A stretch of 64,000 bases of DNA, from assembly GCA_003243975.1 (NCBI GenBank), contig QHBJ01000013.1:1-64000 (forward strand), read 5' to 3'. The DNA is from Candidatus Meridianibacter frigidus (GTDB lineage: Bacteria; Vulcanimicrobiota; Vulcanimicrobiia; Vulcanimicrobiales; Vulcanimicrobiaceae). Positions 18,107 through 26,520 of the stretch are shown one piece after another (the first letter of the stretch is position 1; each line of letters starts with the position of its first letter). A program made the position numbers and the translations under genes. The notes under the pieces are model-generated. The model made no database searches. It had not been told where the DNA came from and saw only the letters and a list, made by a program, of their open reading frames with translations.

Positions 18107-19585
18107 TTGAAGCGCACTGCCGGGCTGCCAGCCGCTCTCATGCTCTGCCCGCTGCTCGTGGCGGCCAACCCCTCATCGCCCGATCCCTACCAACTCCTCG
18201 TCCGGCTGGAATCCACCAGGTCGCCTGGCGCGGGTCAGCTCGCGAGTGCGCTGGCTTCGGCCGATTCCGAACTGTCGGCACGCGCCGCGCTTGCCATCGG
18301 TAGAGCGAAGGACCCCGCGGGCGCGGCACTTCTGGCAGCCCATCTGCATGATGGTCGCGCCGCCGTGCGGGGGATGAGCGTGTACGGCCTCGGACTCATC
18401 GCAACCGGAACTGCGGTAGGGGCGATCGCCACTGCTCTTTCCTCCGACCGTTCCGGGGCGGTGCGCGTCGCGGCCGCGGACGCGCTGGCTCGAGATGAGG
18501 CGGCCAAAGCAGTGCACGGCGGGGCGGAGCCGCAGGCGGCCCTGGCGTTGGTCGGGGCGATGATAGCCGACCACGATCCCGTGGTTCGTGGCCGAGCCGC
18601 GGCCGCACTGGAAGCATTCCGCGCCAGTCCCATGGCCGACTTTGTTTCGCGCGCGCTGACCGGCGCATTCAAAGGCGAGCGAAACGACGAGGTCCGCTGG
18701 CACATCATGTGGACGATTTTCCGCGGCTACGCCATTCGCGTGCCACGCGCCATGCTTACCGTGGCACTGCGCGACCATAATGAACTGGTTCGCATTGAGG
18801 CAGTCCGCGCGTACGGGCGCCTGAAGAGCAAAGGTGCCGTGGGAGCCCTCGAGCCGCTCACCAAAGATTCGTCGTGGCGCGTGCAGTTGCAGGCGCTGGA
18901 ATCGCTCCGCGCCCTGCAGGGGTTGCCGCCCACCGAACATCTGAGCTCGATGCCGCCCGGCATTAATTCTCCGCCGGTTCGAGTGCAAAATTTTATGGAG
19001 ATCACGCCTCTGCCGCGTCCCCTAGTTACGGGGAAACCCGCCGCCCCTGACGCGGCGGACGCAATCTACCGCCCGCGCTTGAATCCAACGACCTCGGCGC
19101 TGATGGATGGACCAATGCCGGGCCCGCATCCGCGCGTTCGCATCGGAACCACCAAGGGCCCGGTCGTGGCAACTCTGTACCCGGAATGGGCGCCATTAAC
19201 GGTCGAAAACTTTTTGAATCTAGCCAACCGCGGATACTACGACAATCTGCCGTGGTATCGCGTCGTGCCTGACTTCGTTGCTCAAACCGGCGGCCACTAC
19301 AACGATAAAGGTGACGACACCATGCCGGTCGGTTACACGATTCCCGCCGAAGAAAACCCATTGGAGCAGCGCAGCTACGTGCTCTCCATGGGCATGGACT
19401 ACAAGGACAACGCTCCCATCCGGGATTCCGCCGGCGTGGAATTCTACATCACGCTCTCGCCGCAACTCCATCTGAATCGCGACTTTACGGTATTCGGCGA
19501 AGTCACTCAGGGCTTCGATGTATTCGGGCGCCTCGTCGAAACCGATAAGATCACACGCGTCGAACAAATCCCCGACTCACCGTAA
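18107..19585 (+). CDS. Exported HEAT-repeat protein with cyclophilin domain
   Basis: A 492-residue two-part protein. TTG 18107 is preceded by GAGG at a 5-nt distance and gives a signal peptide (MKRTAGLPAALMLCPLLVAA). Residues about 30-290 are HEAT/PBS-lyase-like repeats (for example LASADSELSARAALAIGRAKD). Residues about 345-485 form a cyclophilin-type peptidyl-prolyl isomerase: VENFLNLANRGYYDNLPWYRVVPDFVAQTGG and a late VFGEVTQGFDVFGRL. It probably assists folding of exported proteins, with the HEAT array binding partners. Some residues of the eukaryotic cyclophilin active site differ, so activity is not certain. Confidence 0.85.
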   Translation: MKRTAGLPAALMLCPLLVAANPSSPDPYQLLVRLESTRSPGAGQLASALASADSELSARAALAIGRAKDPAGAALLAAHLHDGRAAVRGMSVYGLGLIATGTAVGAIATALSSDRSGAVRVAAADALARDEAAKAVHGGAEPQAALALVGAMIADHDPVVRGRAAAALEAFRASPMADFVSRALTGAFKGERNDEVRWHIMWTIFRGYAIRVPRAMLTVALRDHNELVRIEAVRAYGRLKSKGAVGALEPLTKDSSWRVQLQALESLRALQGLPPTEHLSSMPPGINSPPVRVQNFMEITPLPRPLVTGKPAAPDAADAIYRPRLNPTTSALMDGPMPGPHPRVRIGTTKGPVVATLYPEWAPLTVENFLNLANRGYYDNLPWYRVVPDFVAQTGGHYNDKGDDTMPVGYTIPAEENPLEQRSYVLSMGMDYKDNAPIRDSAGVEFYITLSPQLHLNRDFTVFGEVTQGFDVFGRLVETDKITRVEQIPDSP

Positions 19586-19620
19586 GCACACATGCACGCG
19601 ATTAAGAGTTTCCGTTAAAC

Positions 19621-19790
19621 ATGGGAAATAAAGCCGTCCTCTTTGCCGTGCTTGCGCTCCTTTGGCGGTCTTGGCGTATGTGAACTTCGTAAAGAAGAAC
19701 GACGTGCCAACCGGCATCGTATGCTTGATCGGCGCCTTCAGCATGGCGAGTTGGGTTGCAATTGAAATTTGGAAACGTAGCGCGTTCTGA
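19621..19790 (+). pseudogene. Frameshifted small membrane protein gene
   Basis: ATG 19621 opens MGNKAVLFAVLALL, then reads WRSWRM and stops. Shifting frame by -1 at the CTCCTTTGG stretch near 19655 restores a coherent sequence, LAVLAYVNFVKKNDVPTGIV followed by a second hydrophobic helix (CLIGAFSMASWVAIEIW) and a stop at 19788-19790. The joined product would be about 56 aa with two membrane helices and a charged turn. The reading is either a disabled gene, a one-base assembly error, or recoding. No family recognised. Confidence 0.45.
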
Positions 19791-19797
19791 GGCGCTG

Positions 19798-20691
19798 TTA
19801 CTTCGTGAACATCGAGGAGAGTGCGAAGACCGCGTTCTCGCGGCGCTCGAGGATACGCCGGTAGAAATATCCCGCCCAATGCGTTCCGAACGGAATGTAG
19901 ATCCGAACGCGATATCCTTGTTCGACCAGATCGTGCTGAACTTGCGGACGCACGCCGTACAGCATTTGAAATTCAAAGCGGTCCGCTGGCACGCCGTATT
20001 GCGCTGAGAAGCGCTTGATACTTTCGATCAAGCGCACATCGTGCGTCGCAATGCCCGGGTAGTTGCCGGTCAGGAGCAGGCGTTCGGCCGATTTTAGATA
20101 CTCGCGGCGGATCGTGGGCATCTCCTGAAATGCGATGGCAGGTGGTTCGCGGTAGGCGCCTTTGCACAAGCGCACGCGCGCCTTTATTGCGGTCATCCTT
20201 TCGACATCGGCGGGCGTGCGGCGCAGGTACGCCTGCAAGACCGGCCCGACGTTCTGATGGGTGGCGTAAGCTCGCTCGAAAACCCGCAAGGTCTTATCGG
20301 TGACGGCGGACCCCTCCATGTCGATGCGCACGAACGGGTCGGCGTTTGATTGTGCGCGCTCCAAAATCGTCAGCAGGTTTTGAAGGGCGAGCTGCTCGTC
20401 GATGAGCATGCCCAAGGCCGTCAACTTCACCGACACATTGGTGTTCAAGCGGCGCGTGCTTATGGCGTCGAGCATCTGGACGTAGACTTCGCGCGTGTGC
20501 GCCGCCGCCTCGGGTTCGAGGATGTCTTCGCCCAAGAAGTCCAGCGTGGCGCTCATGCCCGCCGCGTTCAATTCGGAAACAACATCCAAGGCGGAATCGA
20601 TGGTTTCGCCCGGTACGAAGCGTCTTGCCAAAAAGAAGAATCGCTTCTGAAAGCTGGAGTCAGGTGAAAGCAGACGGTCGATGACGCTCAT
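19798..20691 (-). CDS. Proline dehydrogenase
   Basis: FAD-dependent oxidation of proline to pyrroline-5-carboxylate, passing electrons to quinone. The 297-aa monofunctional form is typical. Family signatures are NVSVKLTALG, VRIDMEGS, RVRLCKGAYRE and the C-terminal GYRVRIYIPFGTHWAGYFYRR with its Arg pair for substrate carboxylate binding. No P5C dehydrogenase is adjacent, so the second step must be encoded elsewhere. An ABC permease gene lies 9 bp upstream on the same strand. Confidence 0.94.
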   Translation of the reverse strand: MSVIDRLLSPDSSFQKRFFFLARRFVPGETIDSALDVVSELNAAGMSATLDFLGEDILEPEAAAHTREVYVQMLDAISTRRLNTNVSVKLTALGMLIDEQLALQNLLTILERAQSNADPFVRIDMEGSAVTDKTLRVFERAYATHQNVGPVLQAYLRRTPADVERMTAIKARVRLCKGAYREPPAIAFQEMPTIRREYLKSAERLLLTGNYPGIATHDVRLIESIKRFSAQYGVPADRFEFQMLYGVRPQVQHDLVEQGYRVRIYIPFGTHWAGYFYRRILERRENAVFALSSMFTK

Positions 20692-20700
20692 CCGTTGGGG

Positions 20701-21474
20701 CTATACGACGTGGCGCCGAACCGCCCATTGCAATGCGACCACCAGTGCCGCAAGCACAGCGAAGCCGTAGCTTAATGCCAGCGCCGCGGATACGCCCGAA
20801 CCGGACAGCGAAACGTAGAGCGCCACCGGCAACGATGTCGGATGATAGGCGACGATGGAGGTTGCGCCATATTCGCCGATCGCTCGCAGCCATGCAAGCA
20901 AGACGCCGGCCAGCACGTTGGGGGCCGCGAGCGGCAGAGCGATGCGCCGGAACCGCTGCCACGGGCTTGCGCCGAGCGAAGCGGCGGATTCCTCATAGGC
21001 CGGATCCAGATTCTTAAATGCGGCGCACGCTGTTATAACGACCAGCGAACCCGCGACGAAGAACTCTGCCAGGACGACGCCCGCAAACGTATCCACCATT
21101 GCAATCCCGTAGCGGCTCAACCATGCCCCAAGCGGGGAGGCGGCGCCCACAATGTTGAGCAGCACGATGCCGCTGGCGACAGGAGGAAACGCAAGCGGAA
21201 GCGCCAGCATGAATAGAATCAGCGCGCGAAAGTGTGGCGGGCGATGCGCTAGTTCGTATCCGGCGGGAATTCCGAGTACACTTGCAATTCCCACGGCGCA
21301 CAAAGAGGCCAGAAATGATGTTCGCAGGGCGTTCTGCGCGGGCGCCGCGGAGAATGCTTCGAGCACGCCCGCGGGAGGCATGCTCAACAGCATCGCCGCA
21401 ACCGGCCCCACCATTGCGAGCATCAGAATGCCGAGTGCGAAAACAAAAATGGCGCCGCTGCTGCTGCGGTTCAT
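20701..21474 (-). CDS. ABC transporter permease, ModB/CysT-like
   Basis: A 257-residue permease with about six membrane helices. The EAA loop is clear: EESAASLGASPWQRFRRIALP. Helix and loop order (LPLAFPPVASGIVLLN, AWLRAIGEYGATSIVAY) resemble molybdate/tungstate/sulfate importers (ModB, WtpB, CysT). No binding protein or ATPase is next to it: proline dehydrogenase is 9 bp downstream and the divergent mntP is upstream. Substrate is therefore uncertain. Confidence 0.82.
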   Translation of the reverse strand: MNRSSSGAIFVFALGILMLAMVGPVAAMLLSMPPAGVLEAFSAAPAQNALRTSFLASLCAVGIASVLGIPAGYELAHRPPHFRALILFMLALPLAFPPVASGIVLLNIVGAASPLGAWLSRYGIAMVDTFAGVVLAEFFVAGSLVVITACAAFKNLDPAYEESAASLGASPWQRFRRIALPLAAPNVLAGVLLAWLRAIGEYGATSIVAYHPTSLPVALYVSLSGSGVSAALALSYGFAVLAALVVALQWAVRRHVV

Positions 21475-21494
21475 TGTGAAAACCGTTATTTTGC

Positions 21495-21549
21495 AGGGCT
21501 TTCTTTAGCCCTAGTGGGGCGAAAAGGGTCTTTGCCTTTCGCGGCACTA
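21495..21549 (+). promoter_or_regulatory. Structured leader upstream of mntP
   Basis: Two adjacent hairpins fill the leader. AGGGCT (21495-21500) pairs with AGCCCT (21507-21512). TAGTG (21512-21516) pairs with CACTA (21545-21549), enclosing GCGAAAAGG/CCTTTCGC (21519-21527 and 21535-21542, one bulged A). The second ends 10 bp before the mntP ATG, so it could hide the ribosome site. mntP genes are often controlled by the yybP-ykoY Mn riboswitch. The hallmark GGGGAGUA loop is not seen here, so a different device is more likely. Confidence 0.4.
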
Positions 21550-21559
21550 CCAAAGCCGG

Positions 21560-22120
21560 ATGGCCTGGATCAAGATTCTCATCGTTGCGGTCTCCCTAGC
21601 CCTCGATGTCTTTGCCGTGAGCGTGGGCGTGGGCATGCGCGGCGTCCCGACCAAAGTCAAGATGCGCATCGGCATCGCATTTGCCACTGCAGAGATTGTA
21701 ATGAACCTAATCGGCGCTGCAGTCGGCGCCGCCGCAGGCCACTGGCTCGGCAGCGTCGCGGGATATTTGGGCTTCATCGCGCTCCTGGGTTTGGGAATCT
21801 ATATGATCTGGGAGAGCCGGCGCGAAGCTGGGATGAAAACAGGGCTTGACATGACCGCGGGCTGGGGACTTTTCATCGCTGCCCTTTCGATAAGTTTAGA
21901 TTCGCTCGGCATCGGGTTCTCAATTCTCTTTATCGGCGTGCCACTGTACGCGGCGCTTACCGTAATTGGCATTGCCTCGGTGCTCTCGACTTTCTTAGGC
22001 ATAACACTGGGGCGCGTGCTTGGGCGTCGCGCTGAAGAGCACGCCGAGTTGTGGGCCGGCATCGTGCTCGCCGCAACCGGCGCGTTCTTCATCGCGCAAC
22101 GGCTGTTTGGATGGGGATAA
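21560..22120 (+). CDS. mntP: Manganese efflux pump MntP
   Basis: A 186-residue inner-membrane exporter with six hydrophobic segments arranged as two related halves. The repeated motif with a conserved Asp is visible in both: SLALDVFAVSVGVG and ALSISLDSLGIGFS. Length and motifs match MntP (YebN), which lowers cytosolic Mn(II). The leader is highly structured. The stop overlaps the start of the next gene (kamB-like) by about 10 bp, though the functions are unrelated. Confidence 0.93.
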   Translation: MAWIKILIVAVSLALDVFAVSVGVGMRGVPTKVKMRIGIAFATAEIVMNLIGAAVGAAAGHWLGSVAGYLGFIALLGLGIYMIWESRREAGMKTGLDMTAGWGLFIAALSISLDSLGIGFSILFIGVPLYAALTVIGIASVLSTFLGITLGRVLGRRAEEHAELWAGIVLAATGAFFIAQRLFGWG

Positions 22121-23019
22121 GCGTGCGCGTCGGCGCGGAGTTGTTACGCTTGGCCGACCGCACGGGCGCGCCCTCGATTGTGGTCGTGGGCACAGGAAAG
22201 AATGTCGGGAAAACGGTCGTCGTGCGCGCGCTATGTGAAGAACTGACGAAAGCGGGATGTTCTTTTGGGCTCGCATCGATCGGTCGCGATGGTGAAGCAT
22301 TCGATGTCGCGGGCGCCCAGCCGAAGCCGCGTCTTTTTCTGCGCCCCGGCACGATTATTGCGACGGCGCGAACGCTCTTGCCGGCGGCTCCCGCGGTCGA
22401 AGTCGTAGCTTCGTCGCTACTGCAGAGCGCGGCAGGCCCGATCGTTTTTGCCCGAATCCGGACTCCCGGATTCTTCGAGATAGCCGGGCCGCCGTCGGCG
22501 GCCGCAATGCGCTCGTGCATTGCGGAACTCTTCGCGCTCGGTGCGCAGCGCGTCGTCATCGACGGGGCTGTGGACCGCATCGCTATGCTGGCCGGTGGGG
22601 GGGACGCGGTCATTGTGGCTACGGGCGCGGCAAACGCGGCCGGCATCGAGGAAGCGGTGGATGAAGTGCGCTCTCTCGTACGCGTGCTGCAGATTCCCAA
22701 AGCCGACCCGCAGCGCGAAAGCGTGTTCGTTCCCGGCGCGTTGACGGCCACTGCCGCGAACCACTTCGTCTCCGCGCGCGAATCGCGACAAATCGTGGTG
22801 CGCGATCCCACCCAGATCGCCTTGCGTGCGAATACGCTCGCATGTGCGATCGAGCATCTGGATTTGCGGTGCGAGCGTCCGCTGAACGTTGTTGCGGTGA
22901 CCGTTGCTTCGATCGGCGGTCAGAGATATTTCGAGCCGCAGCAATTTGCTCGGAAAGTGGCGGGCGCCGTGCGACTCCCGGTCTTCGATGCATATGCCGC
23001 TTCGATGACGGCGGCATGA
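22111..23019 (+). CDS. kamB: Aminomutase reactivase subunit, KamB-like P-loop protein
   Basis: About 302 aa. The P-loop VVGTGKNVGKTVVVRAL lies near residues 25-40. The motif RVVIDGAVDRIAMLAGG matches the nucleotide-binding subunit that accompanies lysine 5,6-aminomutase and ornithine 4,5-aminomutase. With the MutS-like KamC it is thought to release inactive cobalamin and reactivate the mutase. ATG 22111 overlaps mntP; GTG 22123 is an alternative. Its stop overlaps kamC (ATGA). Identification rests on motif plus the kamC-kce neighbourhood. No aminomutase gene is in the window. Confidence 0.75.
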   Translation: MGISVRVGAELLRLADRTGAPSIVVVGTGKNVGKTVVVRALCEELTKAGCSFGLASIGRDGEAFDVAGAQPKPRLFLRPGTIIATARTLLPAAPAVEVVASSLLQSAAGPIVFARIRTPGFFEIAGPPSAAAMRSCIAELFALGAQRVVIDGAVDRIAMLAGGGDAVIVATGAANAAGIEEAVDEVRSLVRVLQIPKADPQRESVFVPGALTATAANHFVSARESRQIVVRDPTQIALRANTLACAIEHLDLRCERPLNVVAVTVASIGGQRYFEPQQFARKVAGAVRLPVFDAYAASMTAA

Positions 23020-24638
23020 GAGTGCGCGAGGTGGCGGATGCAGGCACGGCGCGTCAATTGCGCTGGGAGTGGCTACTGGCTGAAATCGAGCCTGTAAGCG
23101 ATTACGGCAGGCAGTATCTTACCGCTCGCAAGCCGTTTGCTCCCGGCCAGGGAGAGGCGGCGCATAAGAGCGCCCGGCGGTTCTGCAAGGTTGCGAGCCT
23201 ACTCGGCGAAGAGCGCATCGACGCGATGCGCGCAATGCTGCGCAATCTTCCGGATGTGACCCCCGTCCTGGCACGTGCGGCTATGCGTGACGGGCTCTCC
23301 GACTTGCAGCTCTTCGAACTGCTGCGTTTCTGCGATGCGGTATTGGATTTGGCAAAGTCAAGCGACTCTGCGTTCCAGATTCCGACGGAGGCCGCGGGCT
23401 GCATTGCCGAGCTTCTGCGGTCCGGTCACACTGAAAAGCATTCGTTCTTCCTCGATGACGCATTTTCGGACCGGCTTGTGCACGCGCGAGCCGAACTTCG
23501 CGCTGCTCAAGAGACCTTCGATGTAGCGCATGGGCGGCTCGCCGGTCGACTTGCGCAAGCGCTGGGGCGCGCGGAAATCACCGGACCGGAATTCATCGTG
23601 ATGCGCACCGAAGTGAGCGGTGCACTGCCGCCCGGCTTGCGAGCCGTGCGCGAGGCGCCAACTTACTTTCTATGCGAACTGGAGCTGGACGAGCCGGCGC
23701 TGCGCGCGCTCGCGCGGCGCGACGAAGCTTTTGCAGCCCTCGCGCAAGCCGAGCATGAAGTGCGCGCTTCCCTGTCGAGCCGCATCGCGGAGTACGTCGC
23801 GAAACTGGAGCACTCGATACAACTCGTTGGCGAGATCGACGGGACCCTGGCGGTGGCGCGTTTTACGCTGCGGCACGAATGCGTCGTGCCGGAGTATGTG
23901 AGTGGCGCAGAGCTTGCCGCAACAGGTGCCCGTTTTGTGCCGCTACAGGTCGAACTGCAACAACATAACCGGACGTATACAGCCATCGATTTCCAACTCT
24001 CCGGTACCACGGTGATCACGGGGCCGAATATGGGTGGCAAGAGCGCGGCCTTACAAACCGCCGGCTTCATCGCACTCTGTGCGGCGATGGGCATCCCGGT
24101 TCCCGCGACCTCGGCCCGTGTCTGCCTGTTCACGCAAATCGTTTGGCTCGGCAGCGGCGCGCCCGACGATTCCGGCGGCCTGCTTTCATCGTATGCGAGC
24201 GAGGTCGTGCGGCTGCAGCAGTCGCTGGGCGAACTTGCATTGCCGGCGCTGTTCTTGATCGACGAGCCGGCACGCACCACTACTCCGATTGAGGGAAGTG
24301 CGTTACTTGTCGCTCTCATCGACCATCTCAATGCGCGCGGAGTATGTGCGTTTGTTGCAACGCATCTCTCCGGCGTGACTCAAAAAGTTCTCGCCAAACA
24401 TTATGCCGTGCGTGGATTGCGCCGCCACGCGCAGGTTAGCGCCGCGAGCGATTTGGAGGCCGCGCTGAGGGCTGTGGGTGACGCGATGGATTACACGATC
24501 GAAGAAGTTGGCACGGACGCTCCGCCGCGCTCCGATGCGCTCTATCTGGCGCAAGCCCTGGGGCTCGAAAGCACCTTGATCGAGCGCGCTCGGTCGATTC
24601 TTGGCGGCGAGGTCGCTCCGCATGCAAAGCGAAGTTGA
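23016..24638 (+). CDS. kamC: Aminomutase reactivase ATPase, KamC-like (MutS family)
   Basis: A 540-aa MutS-type ATPase without the DNA-mismatch-binding domain. The core/lever region covers about residues 60-310. The ATPase has Walker A GPNMGGKSAALQTAGF (about 336-350) and a Walker B region LFLIDEPARTTTPIEGSALL in place of the DEIGRGT of real MutS. This pattern fits the KamC/OraE-associated reactivases of lysine and ornithine fermentation rather than DNA repair. Start ATG 23016 overlaps the kamB stop. The end overlaps kce by 17 bp, so the three are one operon. Confidence 0.8.
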   Translation: MRVREVADAGTARQLRWEWLLAEIEPVSDYGRQYLTARKPFAPGQGEAAHKSARRFCKVASLLGEERIDAMRAMLRNLPDVTPVLARAAMRDGLSDLQLFELLRFCDAVLDLAKSSDSAFQIPTEAAGCIAELLRSGHTEKHSFFLDDAFSDRLVHARAELRAAQETFDVAHGRLAGRLAQALGRAEITGPEFIVMRTEVSGALPPGLRAVREAPTYFLCELELDEPALRALARRDEAFAALAQAEHEVRASLSSRIAEYVAKLEHSIQLVGEIDGTLAVARFTLRHECVVPEYVSGAELAATGARFVPLQVELQQHNRTYTAIDFQLSGTTVITGPNMGGKSAALQTAGFIALCAAMGIPVPATSARVCLFTQIVWLGSGAPDDSGGLLSSYASEVVRLQQSLGELALPALFLIDEPARTTTPIEGSALLVALIDHLNARGVCAFVATHLSGVTQKVLAKHYAVRGLRRHAQVSAASDLEAALRAVGDAMDYTIEEVGTDAPPRSDALYLAQALGLESTLIERARSILGGEVAPHAKRS

Positions 24639-25485
24639 AACACAGATGGATCCGCTCATCATCACCGTCGCGCCGGTCGGCGCCGAGCTTACGCCGGAAC
24701 AGACGCCGCACTTGGCGGTGACGCCCGCGCAGCTGGGCGAGGTGGCCCGCAAGGTGCGGGATGCGGGGGCCAGCATCGTTCACGTGCACTGCCGAAACGA
24801 CGACGGCAGCAATACGCACGACGTGCAACGTTTTGCCCAGGCTCAAGAGCAAATTCGCGCGAGCACGGATCTTATCGTTCAGTTTTCAACCGGCGGCGCC
24901 ATCGGCATGACGCCAGAAGAGCGCGCAGCGCCGCTGGCGCTGCGTCCCGAAATGGCGACGCTGACGTGTGGCAGCGTAAACTTTGGCGACGACATTTTTG
25001 AGAACAGTTTCCCGGTCATGCGTGGTATTTTAGCCGCGATTACCAAGTACGGTGTAACACCGGAGCTGGAGATTTTCGACAAGGGGCATCTTGCCAACGC
25101 CCGCCGCTTGGAGCGCGAAGGATTGCTCCATTTTCCCCAACACGTCGACTTTGTGCTGGGTGTGCCGGGCGGCTTGGATGCAACCGTCGCCAACCTCTGT
25201 GATCTGGTAGCCGGGCTTCCAGCGAAGTGCACGTGGTCGGTCGCCGGGATCGGACGTGCGCAACTGCCGTTGGCGATGGCCGCGATCGCCATGGGTGGTC
25301 ACGTACGCGTAGGCTTGGAAGATAATATCTACTATAGTAAGGGACGGCTCGCGACCAACGAGGAGCTGGTGGCGCGCGTCGTGCGTATCGCCGGTGAGGC
25401 AGGGAGACCTGTCGCTTCGGCCGAGCAGGCCCGGGAGATTTTGCATATTGCGCCGGCGCGGCGTGCCCCGGCCGCAGTAGGATAA
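24622..25485 (+). CDS. kce: 3-keto-5-aminohexanoate cleavage enzyme (BKACE family)
   Basis: A beta-keto acid cleavage enzyme (DUF849), 287 aa. Kce converts 3-keto-5-aminohexanoate plus acetyl-CoA into acetoacetate and 3-aminobutyryl-CoA in lysine fermentation. The Zn ligands HxH are in IVHVHCR (His54, His56) and the catalytic/metal Glu233 in VGLEDNIYY. BKACE enzymes have varied substrates, so the assignment to Kce leans on the overlap with kamC. Start ATG 24622 overlaps kamC; ATG 24646 is possible. kdd, kal and kamDE are not seen. Confidence 0.82.
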   Translation: MQSEVETQMDPLIITVAPVGAELTPEQTPHLAVTPAQLGEVARKVRDAGASIVHVHCRNDDGSNTHDVQRFAQAQEQIRASTDLIVQFSTGGAIGMTPEERAAPLALRPEMATLTCGSVNFGDDIFENSFPVMRGILAAITKYGVTPELEIFDKGHLANARRLEREGLLHFPQHVDFVLGVPGGLDATVANLCDLVAGLPAKCTWSVAGIGRAQLPLAMAAIAMGGHVRVGLEDNIYYSKGRLATNEELVARVVRIAGEAGRPVASAEQAREILHIAPARRAPAAVG

Positions 25486-25536
25486 GGGCGAGTGCGACCG
25501 TAACTAGCGCGTCTTCTCGGTAGGAGGGCTTAAAGA

Positions 25537-26508
25537 CTGTTCACCTACGTGATGCGGCGAACGTTACAGGCGATTCCGCTGCTCATCTTGATCTCGATGA
25601 TTCTCTTCATCATCTTGAACAATGCCCCGGGTGGACCGCTGGCGCCGTACCTTTCGAATCCCCACATCACGCCGGCCGATATCGAGCGCCTCAAGCATAA
25701 CTTTGGGTTGGATAAGCCCATTTACTACCGGTACTTCATTTGGCTCGGCCAAGTAGTTCGCGGCGATTTCGGTTACTCGACTTCAAACTCGGAATCGGTC
25801 ATGGACGCAATTCTCGGACGTTTGCCGGCGACGCTTGAGTTGCAAATCTCCGCGTTCTTGCTGGCGCTGATCTTAGGGCTCTCGGCGGGAATCTTTGCGG
25901 CGGTTCGTCCGTATTCGGTGGCCGATTATACGATTACCACCTTTGCTTTCTTTGGGCAATCCATGCCGGTGTTCTGGTTTGCGCTGATGATGCAACTGGC
26001 GTTTGCAGTCAATGGGATTCACGGATTCGGGTACGAGATTCGGCTGCCGTCGGCCGGCATTGCGACCTTGGACACTTTTGATTTGGGCGATCGATTGCAG
26101 CATTTGATTCTGCCCACTATCGTGCTGGCGCTGCTGCAGCTGGCCCTCTACAGCCGTTTCATGCGCAGTTCCATGTTGGAAGTAATACGAACCGACTACA
26201 TGCGCACCGCATCGGCCAAGGGTCTGGACGGGCGGACCGTGCTCTTTAAGCACGGTTTGAAGAACGCGCTCATCCCGATCGTTACTGTTACCGCGCTAGC
26301 GTTGCCGGGGTTGCTGGGCGGAGCGGTTGTTACCGAAACCATCTTTGCGTGGCCGGGCGCGGGACGTATGTTCATCAATGCGCTCGGGCAAGAAGACATC
26401 GCATTGCTGATGGGCTACCTCTGCATTCTGGCGGTGGCCGTCGTCTTTTCAAACCTTTTGGCGGACGTCGTGTACGCATGGTTGGACCCGCGCGTGAAGT
26501 ACGATTAG
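25537..26508 (+). CDS. oppB: Peptide/nickel ABC permease, OppB/DppB type
   Basis: An inner-membrane permease with about six helices. The EAA-loop region (DYMRTASAKGLDGRTVLFKHGLKNALIPI) and the end WLDPRVKYD are diagnostic for the OppB/DppB family. An excellent ribosome site, AGGAGGG at 25522-25528, lies 8 nt before CTG 25537, which would give the usual MFTYVMRRTLQ start. The first conventional start (GTG 25549) would be 20 nt away and lose that N-terminus. I therefore prefer CTG. No binding protein or ATPase gene is adjacent. Confidence 0.88.
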   Translation: MFTYVMRRTLQAIPLLILISMILFIILNNAPGGPLAPYLSNPHITPADIERLKHNFGLDKPIYYRYFIWLGQVVRGDFGYSTSNSESVMDAILGRLPATLELQISAFLLALILGLSAGIFAAVRPYSVADYTITTFAFFGQSMPVFWFALMMQLAFAVNGIHGFGYEIRLPSAGIATLDTFDLGDRLQHLILPTIVLALLQLALYSRFMRSSMLEVIRTDYMRTASAKGLDGRTVLFKHGLKNALIPIVTVTALALPGLLGGAVVTETIFAWPGAGRMFINALGQEDIALLMGYLCILAVAVVFSNLLADVVYAWLDPRVKYD

Positions 26509-26520
26509 GAAGTAAGGATT

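Noticed and set aside
21480-21560. yybP-ykoY manganese riboswitch upstream of mntP
   Set aside because: The leader is only about 85 nt and the conserved GGGGAGUA loop is not evident. Reported only as a structured leader.
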